A DNA stretch of 11,587 nt from NCBI GenBank assembly GCA_036940085.1, contig JALLBK010001147.1:1-11587 (forward strand), in the 5' to 3' direction. Shown one piece after another: positions 1-7,532 of this stretch (its first letter is position 1; each line of letters starts with the position of its first letter). Made by a program: the position numbers and the translations under genes. The DNA is from Discostella pseudostelligera. Lineage: Eukaryota > Bacillariophyta > Thalassiosirophyceae > Thalassiosirales > Thalassiosiraceae. The notes under the pieces are model-generated. The model saw nothing but the letters and a program-made list of their open reading frames with translations, searched no databases and was not told where the DNA came from.

Positions 1-1
1 G

Positions 2-148
2 TGGTCACTTTGGGAATTGGATGAGGCTCTGTATGACTGCATTCAAGATTATTATCAAGCCAACCCAGGAGAGGATAGTGTGGTGATCTATGAGAAGAAG
101 GATATGGGGGTTGAGAGCGATCATGAATATGATGATGAGGATGACTAG
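2..148 (+). CDS. C-terminal fragment of an unrecognised acidic-tailed protein
   Basis: The frame is open from the window edge and ends at TAG 146-148, giving 48 residues. The segment starts WSLWELDEALYDCIQDYY and ends in an acidic tail (HEYDDEDD). The mix of aromatic and acidic residues and the lack of internal stops make it look like a real protein end rather than noise. The start lies outside the window, so length and domains are unknown. I do not recognise the family. The C-terminus of a transposon-encoded protein is possible given the repeat-rich surroundings, but nothing here proves it. Confidence 0.45.
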   Translation, partial: WSLWELDEALYDCIQDYYQANPGEDSVVIYEKKDMGVESDHEYDDEDD

Positions 149-957
149 TTCATGTCTATTGATTGGGTGTTATATTTTATATTGTATGGATGGCAAGGGG
201 GCAATAGCTATACCATAATGTAGTAAATGCAAGAACAGGCCCCCGCTAGCATGTATTTGTAGTTTCAATTGTTTACTGGATTTGGAGTGGTAAGTAAAAA
301 CATTTACTGCCTCTGGGAATGATGGTAATTGGCGCGATTTTACCCAGTAAAAATTGCCAAAACAAAGTAATGCCCGGTTTTACCAGGTTTTACTGGATTA
401 AAGCCTTTGGTAATTACCATTTCAATCCGGTAATTAACAACCTAGGAATTCGGCACATACCACATGAAAATGGGCTCTGTTGGAGTTGGACCATTTTTGG
501 ACATTAACCCATGTGCCAGTAAAAAGCAAAAGCTAACTTGGAGAACCCAGTTATTTTTGTTCTGAATAACACTTGTCTTGCATGGTGACAGTAGAAGGTA
601 AGATTAGCAGAGCAACATCCAAACTTTTTGTTTGCTTGCTCGTGTGTACATTTGAATTGAACCTCCTCTTTGTTGTTGACATTCCTTTTGTATAACTAAA
701 CCTGTCATCTGTCATGTGGTGTTCCTGGGGCCCCTGGCGCCCCTGGTGCTGGTTGATCAAGTTCTTCTTGGCCCAAATTTTCATCTTGTTGCCTCAATCT
801 CCACACTAGTACCCCACTGCTGGGACAGATAATGTCCCCATTGACATTGACTGTGACAGGTTCTTTGAATGGTGAGAATCGGATGATGCCATACTTGCTC
901 TTGCTCCCTCTCTCTCTCACACACATTCTTCTCCTTCTTCTCTCACACTCTTCTTAG
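149..957. other. Noncoding or unassigned region with a small inverted-repeat cluster
   Basis: I see no supported gene here. TTTACTGG/CCAGTAAA motifs recur in both orientations between 272 and 524. A donor-like GGTAAGTA occurs near 289-296, and a long pyrimidine tract runs from about 901 to 957. A 73-codon ATG frame on the minus strand (926 to 705) contains a plausible-looking middle (KYGIIRFSPFKEPVTVNVNG) but ends in a Pro/Gly/Ala-rich run and has no recognisable domain. It is left as unassigned. Confidence 0.5.
272..524. repeat. Small inverted-repeat structure with TTTTACTGG/CCAGTAAAA arms
   Basis: TTTACTGG at 272-279 is inverted at 516-523 (CCAGTAAA). An internal pair, CCAGTAAAA 344-352 and TTTTACTGG 388-396, could form a hairpin with a 35-base loop. 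A related TTTTACCAGG sits at 378-387. The about 250-bp span with inverted short ends fits a degenerate MITE. The arms are only 8-9 bp, so chance or simple motif enrichment is also possible. Confidence 0.3.
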
Positions 958-1079
958 GTATTGAACGAGAAGGACACAGGCGATCACAACCGGGGGGTTA
1001 TTTGGACATGTTGGGGGCAGGGGCAGACAATGCCTTTCTACAATTGATGAGGGGGGAAACAGTGAAAAGGCCATGGTGA
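958..1079 (+). pseudogene. Exon-like fragment behind a strong 3' splice acceptor
   Basis: A pyrimidine tract of about 50 bases ends in TTCTTAG at 951-957, a good eukaryotic acceptor. Following it, a frame starting at 960 reads IEREGHRRSQPGGYLDMLGA and continues through FLQLMRGETVKRPW to a TGA at 1077-1079. The composition is protein-like. No matching upstream exon or donor could be assigned with confidence, and the family is unknown. It may be the last exon of a lost or fragmentary gene, or chance. Confidence 0.2.
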
Positions 1080-1900
1080 CATCATCGGCATTTGGCTTGT
1101 TGTGGTGGCACATTGATATGACAATGATGATGGCATTGAATGATGACAATGATGCCAGCAACCAACATGGAGATAGAAATGGTGGCTTATGGCTGATGAA
1201 GATGTGCCTTGTTGCTCATTGTCACATGCTGCATAGTATTACATTGTAAATTAATGTAACATGAGCAACAAATGAGCATAACATTTGTAAAAACTTTTGA
1301 AATGAATAATTAATAGAGATTAATAGTCTTCAATAGATGGTTTTTGAGCCCATCAGGATGGCTTTGGACAGCCGATTGACAGCTTTCAAGTGACTGATTG
1401 AGGGCAATGAGAACCTGTTGGATGACCCAGTATGACGGCCAGACTTATACCTGATTGATGGCTTTCACTACCTGCCCTTGAAGGGACTAAGTCTCAGTCA
1501 TGTAAAGTCATTGAAATATGCCTGTTAAGGGCTTTGAAAGTGTTTGTGATGCCTGATCCTGATCATTGTCCATATTTTGCTGGTGGTCTGGTGATCCTGA
1601 TCATTGTCCTTCTTATTCTGCTGTCCTGATGGTGGTTCTTGTTCTTATGGCTGCTTCTTGGATTTCTTGGTTGTTTAGTTATCAGTGGTGCTGCATCATG
1701 TGGTCCTAGGAGTACACTGCCACCAACATCATGATCATGATCATGATCATCACTAGTAGTAGTAGAGGACCCCGGAGCTACTAAGTGGAGACACTAACAA
1801 CTGTCTCTGTTCCGAAATATCCCGCCGAATGCCAAATGAAATCTGACCTTCCCGACTTTACTAGTTAATGTGATTTAGCTAATAAACTAACTTCCCACAG
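1080..1900. other. Noncoding region with simple repeats and a hairpin
   Basis: No gene is supported. A compound inverted repeat sits at 1209-1271. The 18-mer TGATCCTGATCATTGTCC occurs twice as a direct repeat (about 1553 and 1591). An ATGATC/GATCAT tandem run covers about 1729-1750, followed by a short TAG repeat. The region ends in an acceptor-like CTAAC...CAG context at 1886-1900. Confidence 0.5.
1209..1271. repeat. Compound inverted repeat (hairpin-forming)
   Basis: The outer arms TTGTTGCTCAT (1209-1219) and ATGAGCAACAA (1261-1271) are perfect complements of 11 bp. Inside them, TTACATT (1239-1245) and AATGTAA (1253-1259) form a second stem around a 7-base loop. The fold would have an asymmetric bulge on the left. 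Function is unknown; it could be a cruciform, the remnant of a small element, or a transcript 3' structure. Confidence 0.4.
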
Positions 1901-2029
1901 AATCAAAATCCGCCAGGAACATATGTTCCTGATTTCCAGGAAAAGACATTTCCTCCAGCCAAAATGCGGGGGTCTGCTGTCTATCCCCCCCACAAGTACC
2001 CGCATATCTCCCACCATATCAAGGTGTGA
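1901..2029 (+). pseudogene. Exon-like fragment after a branch-point and acceptor signal
   Basis: AAACTAACTTCCCACAG ends at 1900 and gives a branch-point-like CTAAC about 10 bases before CAG. From 1901 the frame reads NQNPPGTYVPDFQEKTFPPA and then MRGSAVYPPHKYPHISHHIKV to a TGA at 2027-2029. Upstream the same frame is full of stops, as expected for an intron. A donor-like AAG-GTGTGAG also lies at the 3' end, so this could be an internal exon. The missing partner exons and unknown family keep confidence low. Confidence 0.25.
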
Positions 2030-2344
2030 GGATGGCAAGTTGCCGCCGCCGCCACTAAAACTAAAATTATTACCGTACTGCCGCCGCCACTAAATTGCCC
2101 CTGCCAATAAATTACCGCTGCCGCTGCCACCACCACTGCCGCTGCCACTCACTGCCACTAAATTACCACTGCTGCAACACCACTAAAATACACCGCCGCC
2201 ACCACCACCAATTTTTATTATTATGAGTGAAGCTGGGGCAACGATGAACGATTCCACCACCACCACTGAAGGAGATGATCGGGCCGCAACCGCCTCCATC
2301 GTCTCGCGTTTTTAGTGGGCTATTGAATACTGCAATAATGGATT
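2030..2344. repeat. Low-complexity GCC/CCA-rich tract
   Basis: Imperfect GCCGCC, CCACCA and CACTAAA units fill 2040-2215, with recurring CCACTAAA(A/T)T-like blocks. An ATG at 2224 opens only a 30-codon frame (MSEAGATMNDSTTTTEGDDR and a few more residues) that stops at TAG near 2314. It could be the 5' end of the decayed gene that follows, but no splice or frame join is evident. Confidence 0.5.
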
Positions 2345-3925
2345 ATGCCAACTTTATTCATGTCAATCATGGAAAGGAGGATGCTGCACCAAATCCATCT
2401 TGAGTGTCAAGTATTGTGGGAGGCGACATGTGATCATGTGTGCAGAGAGGTCTGTGCCAATGGTAAAAGAATATTGTACTGTCCAGATCACCATCCCTCC
2501 TACATTGATGATTTATTGAAAACATTTGAGGTGGTAGCGGACAAAGATTCTGTGGCGACGAGCATGCCATCTCTTCCTCCAATGTTCATTGATCAGGATA
2601 TTGTTGCCATGCCACCTACAAAACACGGTCCATGCCCCAGAAACAATCAGTGGTGGCCAGAGATATTGAAACTGGAAAGTGAGGGGCTCGTTGATTTGAA
2701 ACCACAAGGCATTCATCCTGACACAAATACAGCTTTCGAGGCGTATGTGCATGTCATTTGCTTACTGTGCAGGGATTCTCCTGGTGCCTCTAATGGCATT
2801 CTCAGAACATTCAAATACAATGGTCATCAAGGCAATGGTGCTCCAGATGATGCAGTTGCAGATGATGATATTGAAGAAAATGAACAAGAGTGCAACAATG
2901 ATGAAAATGAACAATTAGCATCACATATTGAGCTCTTCTTTTCAACACATCATATGCTGACAGCTAAGAAGTCTGGCAACAATAATAGGAATGATTGTTC
3001 TGATAGCAGCAAGTGCCCCATTGTTCCTCTTGAGTCTGATGAGAGGAAACTACCATGCTGAAGAAAGATATTGACCATAGTACTCTCATTCTCGATTCCT
3101 TGCAATCAATGTGCAATGTGCAACAATACCAATAATGCTAATGAGCTTTTACGCAGTGTTTGCAGTGCAAGTGCAACTCTAGAGTCATTGGATGATGGTA
3201 CCGAGCAAGGATCTAGTTCTACTGACCCTGACCGTAAAGTGAAATCACTACGTGGCAGATAGTTCAGGCATGCAGAAAAAGCAACAACCGCTGAAGGCAA
3301 TGGTACAGCTTGTGAGTTTCTTGTTGAAAGGGATGTGATTGTGACATGTAATACTACATCGGTCTCTGGTAAGAATGCCAAAGATGTTCCAAGGGATTAT
3401 CATGTTCTTGGCGTTTATGACAAGTATAACAACAAATGGTTCATGACAGGAGAAAAGAAGTCATGGGGGCGATCGATGAGTGACACAGAACAACTGAAAA
3501 AATATCGGCTTGGGCTGAGGATGGTAGAAGGTGGTGACCTATTTGAACAGTATGATGATGTAGCACTGGATGACAAAAAGTTCAAGATATAGGATATTTG
3601 CAGGATCGTGGATAAATCCCAAGTTACATGCATGAAGGGAAAGTGCATGATGTAAACACCACCAACTGCCTCCATTCAAGAGTGATAGATTGGAATCGTG
3701 GTGCATCAGTAGTGGTCAAATGAACACCCAGGCAGGGTTAGTAAATCATAGATTATTGGGATTCTCCTACAAAGAAACCTATGAATGCTTTAAGATGAGA
3801 ATGGTGTTGATTGATCAGCCCGTTTCGATGATCCACATGGAGGTTGCAGTCAACTTCAAGATCCCTTTCCCGCCAGTTAAGGTTCCAGGTGGAAGTTTTA
3901 CTTTACTAGGTTTCTTTGTAGGAGA
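2345..3925 (+). pseudogene. Decayed protein-coding gene of unknown family, ended by a foldback insertion
   Basis: One frame starting at ATG 2345 stays largely open to 3592 but has stops at 3059-3061 (TGA) and 3260-3262 (TAG) before the one at 3590-3592 (TAG). It remains open beyond each stop. The first section is 238 residues. It has a Cys/His-rich start (CDHVCREVCANGKRILYCPD), an aromatic patch (NNQWWPEILKLESEGLVDL) and an acidic Asp/Glu/Asn stretch. The third section contains DYHVLGVYDKYNNKWFMTGE. Near 3055-3135 an alternative frame (MLKKDIDHSTLILDSLQSMC) looks more protein-like than the main frame, suggesting compensating frameshifts. From 3651 a different frame is open (LLGFSYKETYECFKMRMVLI) and runs into the foldback element. 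I do not recognise the protein. Separate small genes or unrecognised introns are alternatives, but no good donors were seen at the stops. Confidence 0.45.
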
Positions 3926-4764
3926 AGGGTGCGGCTATCTGTCCTCCAAATGAGCTCACATTTTTTGGGCTTCTATCGATGAATGGAGAAAATTCAGCAA
4001 ATCTTTCTCAATTCATCAGTACGACTTTGAACGTAATCCTACGTAGAGAATTTTTTCAGACTTGGAGATTTTTTCATTTCTCTTTCATTTGTGTGAGCTC
4101 ACACCATAATGGTCATCTATGGTCATTGTATTTGGGTGATGCTGCGACACTCCACCTTCTTGATATCCTGTTGGGACATATGTGAGCTCACACAATGTTT
4201 GATGTGAGCTCACACTATTTTATGATTTTGTGTGAGCTCACACCATGAAACAATCTAGTATGAACTCATGCCAACTTACAGCATTGCTTGTTGGGCAAAC
4301 GATAGGACAACAATTATTGAAATCCATTGCTGACTGCTCATGTTATGTGCAAATCCACACTTAAATTCATTTGACCCCCAAAGTTGTGTGTTGCTGTAGT
4401 AAAGTGGTGTGAGTTCATACCCTCATTGTTCAGTGGTGTGAACGAACACACTAAATCAGCAATAGTGTGAGCTCACATCAAAAATAGTGTGAACTCACAT
4501 ATGTCCCTACAGGATATCAAGAAGGTGGGATGGTGTCACATCATTGCCACACCATCTTCACCGACAATGACCATGGATGAAGATAGATGACCAATTTGGT
4601 GTGAGCTCCTCACGCAAACAAGAGGAAATGAAAAAATCTCGAAGTCTGAAAAAATTCTCTACGTAGGATTACGGTCAATGCTGTATTGACAGCTCAAATT
4701 TGTCCATTCAAGGAAAAAAGCCAAAAAAGTGTGAGCTCATCATGAGGACAGATAGCCGCACCCT
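3926..4764. mobile_element. Foldback/MITE-like element with palindrome-loaded arms
   Basis: The 21 bases at 3926-3946 (AGGGTGCGGCTATCTGTCCT plus one) are an exact reverse complement of 4744-4764. Arms of roughly 300 bp pair imperfectly. A 49-bp block at 4032-4080 matches 4625-4673 inverted with one mismatch, and the block around 4153-4184 pairs with 4494-4528 (both contain CTTGATATCCTG in one orientation). AGA flanks both ends (3923-3925 and 4765-4767), a possible 3-bp target duplication. There is no credible transposase frame inside, so this is non-autonomous. Five perfect TGTGAGCTCACA palindromes plus several variants occur within it. A 3-bp duplication would suit PIF/Harbinger or CACTA-type mobilisation, but the superfamily cannot be assigned from this window. 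Confidence 0.75.
4092..4499. repeat. Dispersed TGTGAGCTCACA palindrome array
   Basis: Perfect 12-bp palindromes lie at 4092-4103, 4181-4192, 4203-4214, 4231-4242 and 4466-4477. Near copies occur at 4408-4419 (TGTGAGTTCATA), about 4437-4448 and 4488-4499 (TGTGAACTCACA). Outside this span, halves or interrupted forms lie at 3951, about 4600 and about 4730. Spacing is irregular (22-89 bp in the left cluster), so this is not a CRISPR-type array. The sites sit in both arms and towards the loop of the foldback element. Confidence 0.75.
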
Positions 4765-4767
4765 AGA

Positions 4768-5268
4768 TAGGAGTAGATAGGTATGATGTTGAATTTTGGT
4801 GACATTTTGTACTTCTATGATTGAGTAGAAACTATCGCTAGATCAAGAATCCCCCGGAAATAGGGATATGTAACCATTTCAGTACAAGGTACCAGGCCTA
4901 CGTGATTCTACGTAATTAACTCACCGCAATTGCAATTTCTTCGGCAGAATGCAAAGGAGAGAAAGATGCTCAGTGGCAGGAGTGCTGCTTGCTGATGCTT
5001 GAGCGCTTGTTCTTCTTGAGCCTTGAGCCTCAAGCAGTACTAGCATTTAAATGCATAGTACCTGAAATTGAAATGATGGTCTTACTAGAGTAGATTTGTA
5101 GGTTTATCATTTATCATGCTCTGGGAGTAATGGAAGGAGGCAATGGAGGAAGTGATGGACGGAGAACCAGCAGTTGCAGCAGAAAGTCATAAGATTTCAG
5201 AGATGAGTTGAGGGACTGGCGGGCCGAGTTCTGAGTTGGAGTTGTAGGAGTTAAGGGAGAGTCGAGAG
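4768..5268. other. Unassigned spacer between two repeat elements
   Basis: No open frame or RNA gene is supported. A small palindrome, CTTGAGCCTCAAG, lies near 5021-5033, and direct TGAGCCTTGAGCC repetition surrounds it. CTACGTGATTCTACGTAATT near 4899-4918 repeats CTACGT. The 5100-5260 part is purine-rich (GGAGG, GAGTTG) without coding character. Confidence 0.5.
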
Positions 5269-5876
5269 CTTGGTTGTTAATGTCGGCGGTGTCATGTCAG
5301 CAAAAAGTGGCCAAACAACATGACACCAACATGATGGTGACATGTTGCTGAATGTCGGCACAGTGTCGGCTATGTGGAGTTAGTGGGAAAATATGGCGGG
5401 AAGACAAAAGTCCTAGAGTCTTGGTTGTTATTGTTAATGTCGGCTGTGTCTTGTTGGCAAAAAGTTGCCAAACAACACGGCATAATGCATGATGGTGACA
5501 TGTCGGTGAAATGTCAGCACCATGTCAGCTATGTGGAGTTAGTGGGAAAATATGGCGGGAAGACAAAAGTCCTAGAGTCTTGATGTCGGTGAAATGTCAG
5601 CACCATGTCAGCTATGTGGAGTTAGTGGGAAAATATGGTGGGAAGACAAAAGCTAGCGTGAAGCTAGTGTGTCAGCAGCATGTTGATGTTATGGAGACAT
5701 GCCAGTGTCGGCAAAAGTCGGTGACATTCTCATGTCAGGCCGACATGTTGCCAACATGTCGCCGACATTATACAACCAAGAAGCTAGTGTGTCAGCATGT
5801 GGAGAGACATGACCATGTCAGCAAAAGTTGGCGACATACTTGTGTCGGGCCGACAAATCGCCCACAATAACCAAGG
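5269..5876. repeat. Complex tandem/inverted repeat, probably a non-autonomous element
   Basis: Left-hand units start with CTTGG or CTTGA at 5269 (about 151 bp), 5420 (about 159 bp) and 5579 (partial). They share the core TATGTGGAGTTAGTGGGAAA followed by ATATGGCGGG or ATATGGTGGG. The 83-bp segment at 5500-5582 is repeated directly at 5583 with one mismatch over 70 bp. Right-hand units start with AAGCTAGTGTGTCAGCA at about 5662 and 5781 and end in ACAACCAAG or ATAACCAAG. Those ends are inverted relative to the left CTTGGTTGTT, and CTTGGTTGTTAATGTCGGCG at 5269 has an inverted counterpart near 5759-5779. TGTCGGC/GCCGACA and ACATGT motifs recur throughout. No target duplication was clear. Confidence 0.6.
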
Positions 5877-6231
5877 TTGAGTGAGAGTAGAGGTTGTATG
5901 TACGTCGTACCTTGCACCTTGCTGTACATACCTACTTCCTTTCCCGCCATTTCCATGAGCTTCGGATGGACGGGTGGCGGAAAGACGCAAGCCGTCTCCA
6001 TCACACGCTAAAATATCTTCTGGAGCTGGAGCTGGAGCTGGAGCTGTCAACCATGACACCAAAACTCTCTCCTACCTCCTACGCCCACCACCACCACCAC
6101 CACCACCACCACCGCCACCGCCACCGCCATCGCTCTCTCCTCCCACACACCGTCCACTACCGACATTATTACAACCAACTAGATCCGAGCATAACTCAGA
6201 CTTGACCAACCAAACCATATCGACGGCTAGC
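5877..6231 (+). promoter_or_regulatory. Upstream region and likely 5' UTR of the bL9 gene
   Basis: This stretch precedes the chosen bL9 start. It contains an 8-bp inverted repeat, GTATGTAC (about 5896) and GTACATAC (about 5923). A GGAGCT hexamer is repeated four times (6022-6045), and a CCA/CCG tract runs from about 6084 to 6132. The bL9 frame stays open through this tract (a polyproline run) but has no ATG until 6232, so I treat it as untranslated. No clear TATA element was identified. Confidence 0.4.
6022..6132. repeat. Simple repeats in the bL9 leader
   Basis: Four perfect GGAGCT copies occupy 6022-6045. About 40 bases later, an almost pure CCA trinucleotide run grades into CCGCCA units (6084-6132). 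They are microsatellite-like and prone to slippage. Read in the other frames they give apparent polyhistidine or polyproline peptides. Confidence 0.8.
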
Positions 6232-7110
6232 ATGATATCGCCATCACCACTGCCCATTTTACTCGTCGCCATCGTCGGAGTTGTTGCATTCGCAATCAAT
6301 GGCTCCTCCTCCTCATCAACGTCGACAGTTTTTGCCGAGGCATCGTCGTTCGTCCGGCCAGCAATATCGACATTCGTCACTCCTCGACTTTCACTAGCAG
6401 TCAACACGGATTTGCCATCGGCAGTATTCCACCCATGCTGGCATGCTCGGCAGAATGGAGCCATTGGATACAGATTGTTTCGACCAGCCGTATCCACGTC
6501 GCTACATGCCCAGAAAAAGGGCGGCGGCGGCGGAGACGTAGTGTCCAAAAAGGGAAAAATTCAAGTCCAATTATTGGAAACTATACCCAACATCGGCCAA
6601 AGCGGAGACATCATCCTCGTATCCAGCGCAGTCTTTCAGAATCAACTCAAACGAGGGAACAAGGCACGTCTCATCACCGACGAAGAAGTCGAACGAATAG
6701 AACAAAAGAAGGTTGAAGAAGATCAAAGAATGGCTGACATGGCAATGCAAACAAAGGCTCTATTGGAGGAGGCAATGCTTGAAAACTTGGGTGGTGAAGG
6801 TCAATGTGGTACAGCGACGAATACTAGCGAAGACGACATTTGTGGCGTGGCCCTACAATTGAAACGTAAGGCAGGTCCCGAGGGGAATTTGTTTGGTGGG
6901 GTGAATCCCAAGATGATCATGGATGCTCTAAAGGAACGTTATCCGAAGGGTAGTTGGGAGGGAAGGCAGGTAAAGTTGATGGATCTCAAGGACTCGAATG
7001 GGAATGATGTTAAGGGAAAAGACATCAAACATGTCGGAGATTATACCGTAACAATTTCGTTGTGGAGGGGGATAGATGTGACGTTTATTCTGTCAATTCA
7101 TCCAGAGTAA
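6232..7110 (+). CDS. rpl9: Plastid-targeted 50S ribosomal protein bL9
   Basis: The 292-residue protein belongs to the large subunit of an organellar ribosome. ATG 6232 is chosen because it is the first in-frame ATG and directly starts a signal peptide (MISPSPLPILLVAIVGVVAF, residues 1-20 and on). An ASAFAP-like site follows (AEASSFVRPA, residues 36-44, Phe at +1), then a Ser/basic transit region up to the LHAQKKGGGGG linker near 91-101. The L9 N-terminal domain spans about 109-155 (KIQVQLLETIPNIGQSGDII), then a charged linker helix at about 150-185, then the C-terminal RNA-binding domain at about 205-290 (LFGGVNPKMIMDAL, VGDYTVTISLWRGIDVTFIL). The mature part, about 184 residues, exceeds the roughly 150 of bacterial L9 through a longer acidic linker and an insertion near 254-266. 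The bipartite presequence argues for the plastid over the mitochondrion. No introns are needed. Confidence 0.9.
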   Translation: MISPSPLPILLVAIVGVVAFAINGSSSSSTSTVFAEASSFVRPAISTFVTPRLSLAVNTDLPSAVFHPCWHARQNGAIGYRLFRPAVSTSLHAQKKGGGGGDVVSKKGKIQVQLLETIPNIGQSGDIILVSSAVFQNQLKRGNKARLITDEEVERIEQKKVEEDQRMADMAMQTKALLEEAMLENLGGEGQCGTATNTSEDDICGVALQLKRKAGPEGNLFGGVNPKMIMDALKERYPKGSWEGRQVKLMDLKDSNGNDVKGKDIKHVGDYTVTISLWRGIDVTFILSIHPE

Positions 7111-7532
7111 TAACTATCTAGGAGTAGTATCTTTCTCCATTATTTTCGATGATGCCGTGTTGTCTCTTATCTTCTCCACTGTATGCCTCTTTCCTCGCGG
7201 CATGATATTCCACGTGGCAGGAAGATGGTGATCTCTCTGTCCGTCGACCGGTGCACGTGGAGGCATGTGCACGTGTGGCACGTGAGTGCCCAAAGTTTAC
7301 AGCCACAAAAAAGATGGCAACCATGAGCGCCGCCAAAGGAGATTGCCAACCTACCTAGCCATAGAGTCGGTCGCGAGATGATCATGCGGACGACGACGGC
7401 AACGCCAGTTCAATCGAAGGCCCGTTTTACGCACAACCGCGATTTGGTTGGAAAAGCGCGCACTCTCTCTCTAGAGCACGAGGGGGTCAGGGAAAGGGAG
7501 ATCCGACACCTATTTTGTCTTTTGTCTGCAAC
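7111..7532 (+). promoter_or_regulatory. Intergenic region: bL9 3' end and transporter upstream region
   Basis: The spacer lies between two plus-strand genes. It contains a cluster of four CACGTG boxes (7211-7284) and, nearer the transporter, a CT-rich stretch (CTCTCTCTCTAGAG near 7463-7476). An upstream ATG at 7378 opens a 65-codon frame that ends at 7575, overlapping the transporter start in another frame. It would reduce translation if it is included in the mRNA. No gene is supported in the spacer itself. Confidence 0.5.
7211..7284. promoter_or_regulatory. Cluster of four CACGTG (G-box/E-box) sites
   Basis: CACGTG occurs at 7211-7216, 7254-7259, 7270-7275 and 7279-7284. Several have palindromic or near-palindromic flanks (CCACGTGG, GCACGTGG). 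CACGTG is the known core for bHLH and some bZIP factors. The cluster sits about 250 bp upstream of the transporter ATG and 100-175 bp past the bL9 stop, so control of the transporter is the simplest guess. Confidence 0.45.

Noticed and set aside
3979..4185. 68-codon frame inside the foldback element
   Set aside because: It lies in the left arm, ends at a palindrome, and has no counterpart or domain; it is too short for a transposase.
4092..4499. CRISPR-like array of short repeats
   Set aside because: Spacing is irregular, units are 12-bp palindromes, and the context is a eukaryotic foldback element.
5511..5870. 119-codon plus-strand frame
   Set aside because: It runs entirely through the tandem repeat units, and its repeated peptide simply reflects the DNA repeats.
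5894..6205. Frame with Leu-Glu and polyhistidine repeats
   Set aside because: It starts with TTG and consists of simple GGAGCT and CCA repeats read in another frame of the bL9 leader.
5974..6231. N-terminal extension of bL9 from a GTG, including a polyproline run
   Set aside because: It would need a GTG start, is mostly microsatellite sequence, and would bury the signal peptide that begins exactly at ATG 6232.
6072..6548. 158-codon minus-strand frame with a polyglycine end
   Set aside because: Antisense to bL9; its glycine run is the complement of the CCA/CCG tract and it has no domain.
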